A DNA stretch of 42,500 nt from Caulobacteraceae bacterium. GTDB taxonomy: Bacteria; Pseudomonadota; Alphaproteobacteria; Caulobacterales; Caulobacteraceae. The stretch covers positions 299,481 to 341,980 of the forward strand of contig JAUJMO010000002.1 of assembly GCA_030446805.1 (NCBI GenBank). Reading direction: 5' to 3'. Below the pieces are notes generated by a model that saw nothing but the letters and a program-made list of their open reading frames with translations, had not been told where the DNA came from and searched no databases. A program made the translations under genes and the position numbers. Below are positions 24,541 through 32,447 of the stretch, piece by piece; position 1 is the stretch's first letter, and the number at the start of each line of letters is the position of its first letter.

Positions 24541-24711
24541 TCAGCAGCCGTCCGGGCGCGCGGGCGATTCCGGCACTGGGTGCTCCCGGGCTTCGCGGGC
24601 TGCATCGAGTATGGCGTGCGCTGAAAGTTCGGCGGCGTGCGGCGTGAACGCTCCGGCCATCGGCCCGGGGCCGGTCACCACCACCTCGCCTTCTATGACA
24701 ACGGCCTGCAT
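24541..24711 (-). CDS. Possible small hypothetical protein
   Basis: A short frame of 56 residues from ATG 24711 (67 from ATG 24744), reading MQAVVIEGEVVVTGPGPMAG then AFTPHAAELSAHAILDAARE. The mix of a beta hairpin and an amphipathic helix with sensible codons makes it better than the overlapping frames, but there is no clear ribosome site and I recognise no family. It sits between the czc operon and the IS3 remnant. Confidence 0.4.
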   Translation of the reverse strand: MQAVVIEGEVVVTGPGPMAGAFTPHAAELSAHAILDAAREAREHPVPESPARPDGC

Positions 24712-24779
24712 CGGCTGGTGATGGACCGGCGAGCATTTCACCATCTAACTCAAACCCGAGTGAGGCGGGCTCGTTCCGA

Positions 24780-24944
24780 TCAGGCTCTCTGCGGAAGCTC
24801 ACACACCTGTTTTCTAGAGGCCGCACGCGGGCTCTCCGGCCGCGAGCGCCAGGCGTAGTAGCCGCTGGCCGACAGGCTCAGGACCGCGCACATCACCCGC
24901 ACCGGCCAGACCTCGCGATGCTCATCGACGAACCCGAACTTCAC
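24780..24944 (-). pseudogene. IS3-family transposase OrfB, truncated
   Basis: A GTG overlapping the orfA stop (GTGA) opens a frame reading VKFGFVDEHREVWPVRVMCA then VLSLSASGYYAWRSRPESPR, the standard start of IS3 OrfB. It continues for only about a dozen non-matching codons to a TGA at 24780-24782. The rve integrase core with its DDE residues is entirely lost. Confidence 0.8.
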
Positions 24945-25258
24945 CGGGCGGCCGCTCCGAAGATGAGCGCGGCTTTTTGTAGGATGTCGCGCTCCATCCG
25001 CAGCTGACCGTTCTCGCGGCGAAGACGGGCGACCTCGGCGGCCAGATCCGCAGGCGACGGGGCCGCCGCCTGCGTCGTGGGGCGCCGCGACGTCCCCGTC
25101 GCCTGCTGCCCGAACTCGCTCACCCAGCGGCGAAGCACCGTCTCATGCAGCCCCAACTCGACCGCAACGGTCCCCGCCGACAGGCCGCTGCTCGCGACCC
25201 GGTCCACCGCCTCACGCTTGAACGACTCCGGGAAAACCCGACGCTGACGACGCTCCAT
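24941..25258 (-). CDS. IS3-family transposase OrfA
   Basis: A complete 105-residue OrfA. RRVFPESFKREAVDRVASSG is the start of the helix-turn-helix (HTH_Tnp_1), LHETVLRRWVSEF its recognition part, and LAAEVARLRRENGQLRMERD then ILQKAALIF the leucine zipper that mediates dimer formation. OrfA alone binds the element's ends and regulates transposition but cannot cut DNA. The partner orfB is truncated, so this copy is immobile. The ATG at 25258 lies about 30 bases inside the left terminal repeat, as is normal for the family. Confidence 0.88.
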   Translation of the reverse strand: MERRQRRVFPESFKREAVDRVASSGLSAGTVAVELGLHETVLRRWVSEFGQQATGTSRRPTTQAAAPSPADLAAEVARLRRENGQLRMERDILQKAALIFGAAAR

Positions 25259-25290
25259 CCGACACTCCTCTCCAGCTCCGAAAAGCTAGC

Positions 25291-25319
25291 ATGGGTGTCC
25301 ACCGAACGGGGGAGGATCA
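25291..25319 (-). repeat. Left terminal inverted repeat of the IS3 element
   Basis: On the minus strand the element begins TGATCCTCCCCC and runs GTTCGGTGGACACC, an IS3-type terminus starting with TGA. Its first three bases also form the stop codon of the interrupted integrase frame. No partner repeat is present in the window. Confidence 0.6.
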
Positions 25320-25556
25320 AGGCGCTTTGCCGACAACGCACATGTCTTCGACGTGGAGGTCGATCAGGTCGCCAAACGTGTTGAGGCGAGCTAAGCGAGC
25401 CGGGGAGGGCGTCTCACCGCGATCGATTTGGCGCTCGACGTCGAGCGCCCATCTCTTAGCGTCGTCCAGACGCAGGAACGTCTCCCCGACGTATCGACCT
25501 TTCCGCCGGACTTGTGCCCGCCAGGAGCCTGACTTGAGCTTCGAGAACGCCGCCAT
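25317..25556 (-). pseudogene. Tyrosine integrase, 5' fragment interrupted by the IS3 element
   Basis: From the ATG at 25556 the frame reads MAAFSKLKSGSWRAQVRRKG, RYVGETFLRLDDAKRWALDV, ERQIDRG, then NTFGDLIDLHVEDMCVVGK. This is the arm-binding domain and the start of the core-binding domain of an island-type tyrosine recombinase, about 79 residues of a usual 350-400. The catalytic domain with its Arg-His-Arg-Tyr set is absent, because the left end of the IS3 element follows directly and its first bases supply the stop. The integrase points away from dusA with a 113-base gap, the layout of dusA-associated elements. Confidence 0.75.
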
Positions 25557-25669
25557 TTCCGTGTGCGCTCCGTGTGCACCGAGCCGTCGTAGAGTGGCTA
25601 AAAACGTCGCATTCCGGCGTGCTCTGGAGTGCACACGACTTCACCTAACACATTGAGAGTGCGCCAGAA

Positions 25670-26677
25670 ATGACGCAAACTCAAGCACATAGATTCTGCA
25701 TAGCCCCGATGATGGACTGGACCGACCGGCGGTGTCGGGCCTTTCACCGGGTGCTGAGCCAACGCGCGCGGCTGTACACCGAGATGGTGACCACAGGGGC
25801 GGTGCTGCATGGCGACCGCCAGCGGCTGCTGGGCTTCGATCCGGTCGAGCATCCGGTGGCGCTACAGCTCGGCGGGTCGGATCCGTGCGATCTGGCCTCC
25901 GCGGCCCGCGTCGGGGAGGACTTGGGCTACGACGAGATCAACCTCAACGTGGGGTGTCCGTCGGACCGGGTGCAGTCCGGCCGTTTCGGCGCCTGCCTGA
26001 TGCGCGAGCCGGAGCTGGTGGCCGAGTGCATGGCCGCGATCGTGGCGGCCGTGCGGATCCCGGCCACGGTGAAGTGCCGGATCGGGGTGGACGAGCAGGA
26101 TCCGGAGCACAGCCTGTTCCGCACGGTCGAGCTTTGCGCGGCGGCGGGCGTACAGGTGTTCATCGTTCACGCGCGCAAGGCCTGGCTCCAGGGACTCAGC
26201 CCCAAGGAGAATCGGGATGTGCCCCCGCTCGATTACGACTTGGTGCATCGGCTGAAGCGGGCGCGGCCGGAGCTGACGGTGGTGCTGAACGGCGGCCTCG
26301 GGACGCTGGAGCAGGCCCAGGCCCAACTCGAGCCGCGCGGCGGCGTTGCGCTGGACGGCGTCATGCTGGGCCGCGCGGCCTATCACGAGCCCGCTCTCCT
26401 GGGGCGAGTGGATCGCCTCTTCTTCGGGGAAGGGACCGACGTCGAGCCCGCGGCGGCGGTCGCGGCCTATCTGCCCTACGTCCACGCCCGGCTCTCGGAG
26501 GGCGTGGCCTTGCCCTCCATGACCCGGCACATGCTGGGCCTGTTTCATGGACGCCCGGGCGCGCGCGCTTGGCGCCGCATCCTCACCGTGGAGTCGATCG
26601 GTCCGGGCGCCGGGGTGGAGGTCATCGAGCGCGCGCTGGAGGCTGTGACCCGTCCGCAACAGGCCGAGGCGGCCTGA
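25670..26677 (+). CDS. dusA: tRNA-dihydrouridine synthase A
   Basis: A 335-residue FMN-dependent enzyme that reduces uridine 20/20a in the tRNA D-loop. The TIM-barrel start FCIAPMMDWTDRRCR and YTEMVTTGAV are DusA signatures; INLNVGCPSDRVQSGRFGAC holds the catalytic Cys96. VFIVHARKAWLQGLSPKENR is the DusA-specific loop, and LNGGL and VMLGRAAY bind the phosphate of FMN. The C-terminal helical domain recognises tRNA. The 5' end is intact and the gene is full length, as expected if an element inserted upstream and rebuilt the start of dusA. Confidence 0.95.
   Translation: MTQTQAHRFCIAPMMDWTDRRCRAFHRVLSQRARLYTEMVTTGAVLHGDRQRLLGFDPVEHPVALQLGGSDPCDLASAARVGEDLGYDEINLNVGCPSDRVQSGRFGACLMREPELVAECMAAIVAAVRIPATVKCRIGVDEQDPEHSLFRTVELCAAAGVQVFIVHARKAWLQGLSPKENRDVPPLDYDLVHRLKRARPELTVVLNGGLGTLEQAQAQLEPRGGVALDGVMLGRAAYHEPALLGRVDRLFFGEGTDVEPAAAVAAYLPYVHARLSEGVALPSMTRHMLGLFHGRPGARAWRRILTVESIGPGAGVEVIERALEAVTRPQQAEAA
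25706..25725 (+). other. Probable attachment-site half in the 5' end of dusA
   Basis: These bases encode the conserved PMMDWTD segment at codons 13-19 of dusA. Known dusA-associated elements recombine within the 5' end of the gene, with crossover in this conserved stretch. The truncated integrase next door supports the reading. I found no second copy in the window, so the other element end is probably outside it or lost. The exact core is inference. Confidence 0.4.
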
Positions 26678-26753
26678 TCTCGGGGGCGCGGTGGTTAACC
26701 GCCGGTTGACGGAATCCAGGCAGGTGGGGCGGACAGTTCAGGAACTCCGATCC

Positions 26754-27428
26754 ATGATCCGCACCCTTTCTCTCGTCCTTCTCCTCGCGGCCTCGGCCGG
26801 CGCCGCCTCCGCCCAGACCTCCGAGCGCTTCGCGGTGGGCGTCACGGCCGGCACCACCGGCTTCGGCGTCGAAGGCCAGTTTCGCGCCGCGCCGCGTCTC
26901 AACCTGCGGGTCGCCGGCGATGTCTTCAGCTACGACACCGACTTCTCCACCGATGACGTGGATTATGAGGCCGAGATCGACTTCAACCAGGTCGGCGGGT
27001 TCGTCGATGTTCACCCCTTCGACAACAGCTTCTTCGTCTCCGGCGGGCTCTACGCCGGGGACCGCTCGGTCGAGGTCAACGCCACCTCGAACACGAGCGC
27101 CGAGATCGGCAATGTGGTGTTCACGCCGCAGCAGATCGGCACCTTGACGGGCACGGTGGATTTCGGCGGAACCGCGCCTTTCCTGGGCGTTGGCTATAAC
27201 AACACCTTCCGCACGAACGGCCGTATCGGCTTCAAGGCGGTAGTGGGCGCGGCCTTCGGCGAAGATCCCAGCGTGGACCTGCGCCGCACGGGAGGGGAGC
27301 CGCTTCCCGCCTTCATCCAGACGCAGTTCGACCGGGAGCTCCGCAATGAAGAAGCGGAGCTGCAACAGGACGCCGAGGACCTGAAGACCTTTCCGGTTGT
27401 TCAGGTCGGCCTGACCTATCGTTTCTAA
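26754..27428 (+). CDS. Outer-membrane beta-barrel protein
   Basis: About 224 residues from the ATG at 26754. A Sec signal (LSLVLLLAASAGAASAQ) precedes alternating strands typical of an 8-stranded barrel: RFAVGVTAGTTGFGVEGQFR, LNLRVAGDVFSYDTDF, FFVSGGLYAGDRSVEV, GTAPFLGVGYNN, IGFKAVVGAAFGE, and the terminal VVQVGLTYRF, whose last Phe is the BAM recognition residue. A loop of about 30 acidic residues lies before the final strand. The function is unknown; similar proteins are common in Caulobacterales. It precedes a TSUP transporter by seven bases. Confidence 0.8.
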   Translation: MIRTLSLVLLLAASAGAASAQTSERFAVGVTAGTTGFGVEGQFRAAPRLNLRVAGDVFSYDTDFSTDDVDYEAEIDFNQVGGFVDVHPFDNSFFVSGGLYAGDRSVEVNATSNTSAEIGNVVFTPQQIGTLTGTVDFGGTAPFLGVGYNNTFRTNGRIGFKAVVGAAFGEDPSVDLRRTGGEPLPAFIQTQFDRELRNEEAELQQDAEDLKTFPVVQVGLTYRF

Positions 27429-27435
27429 TCTGGGA

Positions 27436-28254
27436 TTGGACCCGACCCAGCTTGGCCTGCTGCTCGGGGCCTTGCTGGGGGCGGGCCTGTTCGCCGGCTT
27501 GATCGCGGGCCTGTTCGGCGTAGGCGGAGGCACGGTGATCGTGCCCGCCCTTTATTACGCCTTCGCCGCCCTGGAGCTGGGCGGGGAGGGGAACCTGCAT
27601 ACGGCGGTGGGGTCCTCCCTGGCCGTGATCATCGCCACCGCCCTGCGCTCGCTGGGCGCGCACCGCCGGGCCGGCGCGGTGGACGAGGCGCTCCTGCGCG
27701 CCTGGACGCCCTGGGTGGCCCTGGGCGCCTTGGTCGGCGCCATGCTGGCGGCCTTCTTCTCGGAAGGCGGGCTCAGCCTGATCTACGCCGCGGTGGTGCT
27801 GATCGTGGCGGCCCAGATGGGGTTGGGCCGCGAGAGCTGGCGTCTGCGCTCAGACCTCCCGACCGGCCAGCTCCGCGCGGGTCTGGGCGCGGTGATCGGT
27901 GCGCTGTCGGCCTTGATGGGCGTGGGCGGCGGGGCGCTCGGCGGCATGCTGATGACGCTCTGCGGCCGGCCCATCCATCAGGCGGTGGCCACAGCCTCGG
28001 GCTTCGGGGTGGGGATCGGCGTGCCGGCCGCCCTGGGCTTCGTGGTCGCGGGCTGGGGCGCCGAGGGGCGGCCGCCCTTGTCGCTGGGCTATGTCAACGT
28101 TCCGGCCGCCCTGGTCATGGCGCTGGTGACCACGGCCACGGCTCCGTTTGGCGCGCGCTTGGCGCACCGGCTCCCGCGTCGCACCCTGCGGCGGTGCTTC
28201 GCCGTGTTTCTTGTCTTCACCGCAGCCACCATCGTGGCCAAGGCGCTGAATTAG
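27436..28254 (+). CDS. TSUP (TauE/SafE) family membrane transporter
   Basis: A 272-residue protein with about eight membrane helices in two related halves. Each half has the family's Gly-rich motif: GLFGVGGGTVIVPAL (residues about 27-41) and GALSALMGVGGGALGG (about 155-170). TSUP proteins move sulfite, sulfoacetate or other small organic anions across the inner membrane. The TTG start at 27436 has TCTGGGA before it and no better start exists. It ends nine bases before the convergent protease gene. Confidence 0.85.
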   Translation: MDPTQLGLLLGALLGAGLFAGLIAGLFGVGGGTVIVPALYYAFAALELGGEGNLHTAVGSSLAVIIATALRSLGAHRRAGAVDEALLRAWTPWVALGALVGAMLAAFFSEGGLSLIYAAVVLIVAAQMGLGRESWRLRSDLPTGQLRAGLGAVIGALSALMGVGGGALGGMLMTLCGRPIHQAVATASGFGVGIGVPAALGFVVAGWGAEGRPPLSLGYVNVPAALVMALVTTATAPFGARLAHRLPRRTLRRCFAVFLVFTAATIVAKALN

Positions 28255-28262
28255 GGCTGGAG

Positions 28263-28793
28263 CTAGGGTCGGAGGATCAGCGAGCTCTGGGTCGCCTCGA
28301 ATCGCGACAGCCGGCCCAGATAGCTCATGCCCAGCAGGGAATCGTCGAGGCCGTCGCGGACCACCACGGCCTCCACGTCCTCCACACGGGCGCCGGCCAC
28401 GGAGACCGACCTGAGCCGCACCCGTGCCGCGCGCGTTTCCCCGGACGCCGTGCGCACCTCGATGGCGTAGTCCAGAGCCGCCGGATCCAAGCCCAGCCGA
28501 CGCGCGTCGGCCTCGGTGAGCGCAACAATGGTCGCCCCGGTGTCCACCAGGAACTTGACCCGGCTGGGCGAGGCCCCAGCGCCGTCCACCTGGGCCTCAG
28601 CCCAGAAATGCCCGTCGGCCGCCTTGCGCACAGAGGCGGGCGGCGCTTCGGCGGTCGCGACGATCGCCGTTGGAGACGTGATGCTGGCTCGCAGCGCAGG
28701 CTGGGCTGCCGGCGCCTGCCCCGGAAACAGCGACAGCACCCCACCCGTCGCGCCGAGCACGACGGTGAATACGACGGTCGCTTCCTTCCACAT
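28263..28793 (-). CDS. Retropepsin-like aspartic protease, membrane-anchored
   Basis: A 176-residue TIGR02281-type clan AA protease. An N-terminal hydrophobic helix (TVVFTVVLGATGGVLSLF) anchors it, probably facing the periplasm. FLVDTGATIVALTEADARRL carries the catalytic Asp-Thr-Gly and DDSLLGMSYLGRLSRFE the family's second motif. Such enzymes act as dimers; their substrates are largely unknown. GGAG precedes the ATG. Single gene. Confidence 0.87.
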   Translation of the reverse strand: MWKEATVVFTVVLGATGGVLSLFPGQAPAAQPALRASITSPTAIVATAEAPPASVRKAADGHFWAEAQVDGAGASPSRVKFLVDTGATIVALTEADARRLGLDPAALDYAIEVRTASGETRAARVRLRSVSVAGARVEDVEAVVVRDGLDDSLLGMSYLGRLSRFEATQSSLILRP

Positions 28794-28865
28794 CGCGGGA
28801 CTCCGCCCGCTTCTCGGGCCGGCCCACAGGACTAGTCCCCAACCCTTTGCGCCCGGTGAACGCCG

Positions 28866-29480
28866 TTAGGCCTCCAGCTTGTAGCTGTATCCGCGGACGG
28901 TGCGGGTCAGGCCCGTTTCCGGATCGACGTCCACGATCATCATTGTTCCATGGCTCGCCGGAGGAGGCGCGTGACCAGCCGGACGGCGCTCGGCGGCGTG
29001 CACCACGCGGTTTCCTTCGTCGGCGTATTTCGAACTCCGGCGAGCCTTGCAGAAGCCTCCCCGCGTCGATGAACCGGGCGGATTCCGGGATGCGGTCATA
29101 GGCGGCCAGCACTTGTTGGCGGATCCTGGCGCTGATGGCGGGCGCTCCGCCCGGCGGCCGCGGCCCGGCTGTCCTCCAGCAGGGCCCGGAGCCGCCGGCG
29201 GGCATGCAGCTCCGCGGGGCTGGGCCGGTTCCGCCGGCGAACACCGTTTCTCGGACCTCGGCCTCCACCCGGGCCGCCTGGTGCTGAGCTCTGCGTAAGC
29301 TGCGACCAGTCGGTGCGTGGTCTGGGTCGTCTCCAACGCTTGGCGGGCTTCGGCGGCGACGTAGTTGACCAACCCGGTGGCCACCATCATCTCAAATGCG
29401 GTCAGGACGTTGGCGGCGAGCGTGGCAAGGACGGCCGCTTGAACTTCTTGAGCGGGAGTATGCGGCCCGGAGCTCCCAGG
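28866..29480 (-). pseudogene. Decayed hypothetical gene readable only across three frames
   Basis: Sensible protein pieces follow each other on the minus strand in different frames. First EVQAAVLATLAANVLTAFEM then LVNYVAAEARQALETTQTTH (about 29450-29300); next HQAARVEAEVRETVFAGGT; then PAELHARRRLRALLEDSRAA; then RIRQQVLAAYDRIPESARFI and DAGRLLQGSPEFE; finally YADEGNRVVHAAERRP to VDVDPETGLTRTVRGYSYKL ending at 28866. At least four shifts separate them. I recognise no family. It may have been an envelope or regulatory helical protein. It is the only clearly broken gene right of dusA. Confidence 0.55.
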
Positions 29481-29619
29481 CGAAGGGTGTCATCCGCTGT
29501 TCATGCACCGATCACGGGGGCGTCATGGCAAGGGCGGAGCTTGGGGTCTAAGTGCGTCGCATGACCGGCTGAGACTCCGGTCTTTGTCAGCCTGCGGCAT
29601 GTCGGGACGAAACTGCACC

Positions 29620-31119
29620 ATGACGCGAAGCCTCCTCGCCCTCGCCGCTGCGGCGCCCCTGCTGGCCGCCTGCGCGGGACTGGGCGGTCCTGGGCCGAGG
29701 CAGGCCGAGGTCCGCACGCCGGCCGCGTTCGCCGTAAGCGAGGGCGCCGTCCTGCCCGACGCCGCGCTGGAGCGCTGGTGGACATTGTACGACGATCCTG
29801 AGCTGACCGCCCTGGTTGAGCAGGCCCTCGCCGCCAACGCCGACGTCCGCGCCGCCCTGGCCCGCCTGGAGGAGGCCCGGGCCACGCGCGCCAGCCTCAT
29901 CCGCGGGCTGAGCCCGCGGGGCGACCTGTCGGGCGGCGTGCAGGTGCAGGACACCTCGGGCGGCGCCACGGGCGGGAGCCTCGGAGGCGGTGGCCAGGGG
30001 GGCCAGTTCGGCCAGGTCGCCGGAATGCAGAACGGCGCCAATTTGGGCCTCACCGGCTCGCAGGAGCTCGATGTGTTCGGCCGCAACCGCCAGGCGCGCC
30101 AGACCATCAACGCCGAGTTCCTGGCCTCTCGCTTCGCCGCGGACAGGGTGCGGGCCGCGGCGGCCGCCCAGACCGCCGACGCCCTGTTCCTGGCCCGCGG
30201 CACGGCCGTGCAGCTGGAGGACGCGCGCGAGACCCTGCGGATCGCGACCGAACTGTCGCGCGTGACCCGCATCCGCGCCGAGCGCGGATTGTCGCCCCGC
30301 TCGGAGTTCGACCGGGCGGAAACGGAGCGCGCCAACGCCCTGGCCGAGATCGCCCGTCTGGAGGCTGCGGTGCGCGCCGGCCAGCGCGTTCTCCTGACGC
30401 TCACCGGGCGGAGCGGAGAGCCTGCCGAAGCCGTGCCGGTGCGCGCCGTGCTGTACGACGCCCCGGAAGCTCCCGCCGCCGTGCCCACGGCCCTGCTGGT
30501 GCGCCGCCCGGACGTGCGCGAAGCCCAGGCCCGCATCGACTCCGCTGCCGGCAATCTGCGCCGCGCGCGCCTGGCCCTGCTGCCGACCTTCACCCTTACC
30601 CCAGGCGTGGGACTGACGCGCACCTCCTCGGACCTGTTCAGCGCCTCCAACGCCTTTTGGAATTTGGGCGCCGGCCTGCTGGTCCCGGTTCTGGATCGCG
30701 GCCGGCTTCTGGCCGAGGTTCAGGTCAGCGGCGCCCGGGCCGAACAGGCGGTGATCGGATATGAGCGTGCGGTCCAGACCGCCGTCTCCGAAGCCGACCA
30801 GGCCCTGGTCCAGCTGGAGGGCGAGCGCATGCGCGTCGTCCAGCTTACCGAGGCGGAGGCCCGCGCCCGTGCCGCCTATGACGCCGCCCAGCGCGGCTAC
30901 CAGGCGGGCTTGACCGACCTCCAGGTCCTGCTCGACGCCGAGCGCGCCTATCGCGGCGCCCGCTCCGCCTTGTCCGCCGCCCGCACCTCCTCGCTTCAAC
31001 GCTCGGCTCAGGCCTTCCGGGCGTTGGGAGGCGGCTGGTCGCCCCAGTCGCCGTCCACGCCTGATGCGCCGGCATCGTCCAGGGTGGTTGCGGCCGCCTC
31101 TCAAGGACCCGACCGATGA
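29620..31119 (+). CDS. RND efflux outer-membrane lipoprotein (NodT/OprM type)
   Basis: About 499 residues from the ATG at 29620. The lipobox LLAACAGL makes it a lipoprotein. RWWTLYDDPELTALVEQALA is the family start; two repeats of outer efflux protein helices follow, with a Gly-rich hairpin (GGATGGSLGGGGQGGQFG, about 110-127), ELDVFGRNRQARQTI, RRPDVREAQARIDSAAGNL and NLGAGLLVPVLDRGRLLAEV. It forms the exit channel of the pump encoded next; their genes overlap by four bases. The upstream in-frame extension to 29503 has no homology. Confidence 0.92.
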   Translation: MTRSLLALAAAAPLLAACAGLGGPGPRQAEVRTPAAFAVSEGAVLPDAALERWWTLYDDPELTALVEQALAANADVRAALARLEEARATRASLIRGLSPRGDLSGGVQVQDTSGGATGGSLGGGGQGGQFGQVAGMQNGANLGLTGSQELDVFGRNRQARQTINAEFLASRFAADRVRAAAAAQTADALFLARGTAVQLEDARETLRIATELSRVTRIRAERGLSPRSEFDRAETERANALAEIARLEAAVRAGQRVLLTLTGRSGEPAEAVPVRAVLYDAPEAPAAVPTALLVRRPDVREAQARIDSAAGNLRRARLALLPTFTLTPGVGLTRTSSDLFSASNAFWNLGAGLLVPVLDRGRLLAEVQVSGARAEQAVIGYERAVQTAVSEADQALVQLEGERMRVVQLTEAEARARAAYDAAQRGYQAGLTDLQVLLDAERAYRGARSALSAARTSSLQRSAQAFRALGGGWSPQSPSTPDAPASSRVVAAASQGPDR

Positions 31120-32447
31120 CCGCCGGACCGAACTGGAAGGGCCGGGCCCTGCTGGCCGTTATGGCCCTGGCGCCCCTGGGCCTCTCCGCCTGCGGCAGGG
31201 GGGAGGGCGACGCCCAGGCGCAGCCGGCCGCCGACGTCGAAGCCGCTCGGGCCGTCCGGGTGGCCCGCGTCGAGACCCGTCCGCTGGGGGGCGGCCTGTC
31301 CGTCTCCGGCGTCCTGGTCGCGCGCGAGGAGGCCGCGGTGGGCACGGAGATCGCGGGCTATCGAATCGCCCGCGTCCTGGCGGACGAAGGGCAATATGTG
31401 CAGCAGGGACAGACCCTGGCCGTGCTGGACCCCACCCTGATCAACGCCGACGTCAGCACGCAGCAGGCCCAGGTCACCCGCGCCCAGGCCGCCGTGGCCC
31501 AGGCCCAAGCCGCGCTGCAACAAGCCCAGGTCCAGGCCGCCCAGGCCGCCGGCGAGGCCGCCCGGGTGGCGGGGCTGGACGGGCAGGGCGTGCTGTCGCA
31601 GGAGGCCATTGACGCCCGCCGCTCGGCCGCGGCCTCCGCCCGCGCGGCCGTGGGCTCGGCCCGAGCCGCGGTCAACGCGGCGCGCGCCGACGCGTCCGCG
31701 GCCCGGGCGCAGCTGTCCCAGGTCCAGACCCGCCGTTCGCGGACCAGCATCGCGGCTCCAGTGGCCGGGCGGATCCTGGAGCGCACGGCCCGTCCCGGCG
31801 ACATCGCCACCGTGGGCGCGCCCTTGTTCCGCATCGCCCGCGCCGGCCTGGTCGAACTCGACGCCGAAGTGCCCGAAGCCCTGCTGCCGCGCGTGCGTCC
31901 GGGCGATGCGGCGCAGGTCAGCCTTCCCGGCGGCGGGACAATCACGGGCAGCGTCCGCTACCTGGACCCCACCATCGATCCCCAAACGCGGCTGGGCCGG
32001 GCGCGCATCGCGCTTCCGGCGCGCGAGGATCTTCGCCCGGGCGGCTTCGCCCAGGCCACGCTCACGGGCGTGAGCCGCCCGGTGAAGGCCGTGCCCGAAG
32101 CGGCCGTGCGCTTCACCGCCGAGGGCGCCTCCGTCTATGTGGTGGGCGCGCAGGATCGGCGGGTGCGCAGCCTGCCCGTTCGCACCGGCGCCCGCGGCGG
32201 GGGCTATGTGGAGCTGCTGACCGGTCCTCCGGAAGGCGCCATGGTGATCCTTGGCGGCTCGGCCTTCGTGCTGGAAGGCGATACGGTCCGCCCGCAACTG
32301 ATCGCCGGTCCTGCCGCCGGAACGGTTGCGCAAGGCCCGGCTCAGGCCCAGCCGACAGGGGTCCAGCGGTCGGCCGCAACGGGGGCGCAAGCTCAGGGCC
32401 GTCCCGCCCAGAACCAGGCCCGCTCGGGCGGGGGAGCCGCGCAATGA
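31116..32447 (+). CDS. RND efflux periplasmic adaptor (lipoprotein)
   Basis: A 443-residue membrane-fusion protein with lipobox GLSACG. AVGTEIAGYRIARVLADEGQ is the first lipoyl half, a long Ala/Gln-rich helical hairpin (residues about 110-205) follows, and RTSIAAPVAGRILERTARPG is the second half. A beta barrel and a membrane-proximal domain come next, and the last 40 residues are a disordered Ala/Gln-rich tail. It links the permease to the outer-membrane channel. Overlaps of four bases with both neighbours show a tight operon. Confidence 0.9.
   Translation: MTAGPNWKGRALLAVMALAPLGLSACGRGEGDAQAQPAADVEAARAVRVARVETRPLGGGLSVSGVLVAREEAAVGTEIAGYRIARVLADEGQYVQQGQTLAVLDPTLINADVSTQQAQVTRAQAAVAQAQAALQQAQVQAAQAAGEAARVAGLDGQGVLSQEAIDARRSAAASARAAVGSARAAVNAARADASAARAQLSQVQTRRSRTSIAAPVAGRILERTARPGDIATVGAPLFRIARAGLVELDAEVPEALLPRVRPGDAAQVSLPGGGTITGSVRYLDPTIDPQTRLGRARIALPAREDLRPGGFAQATLTGVSRPVKAVPEAAVRFTAEGASVYVVGAQDRRVRSLPVRTGARGGGYVELLTGPPEGAMVILGGSAFVLEGDTVRPQLIAGPAAGTVAQGPAQAQPTGVQRSAATGAQAQGRPAQNQARSGGGAAQ

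Larger units (their letters stand above)
24780..25319 (-). mobile_element. IS3-family element remnant (left end, orfA and start of orfB)
   Basis: The element runs on the minus strand from a terminal repeat at 25291-25319 through a complete orfA into the first ~42 codons of orfB, where similarity ends near 24815; the following codons are foreign. About 700 bases, including the DDE domain and right inverted repeat, are missing. An AAAAAG tract before the orfA stop recalls the slip site that makes the OrfAB fusion in IS3 elements. The left end has landed inside an integrase gene. Confidence 0.75.
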
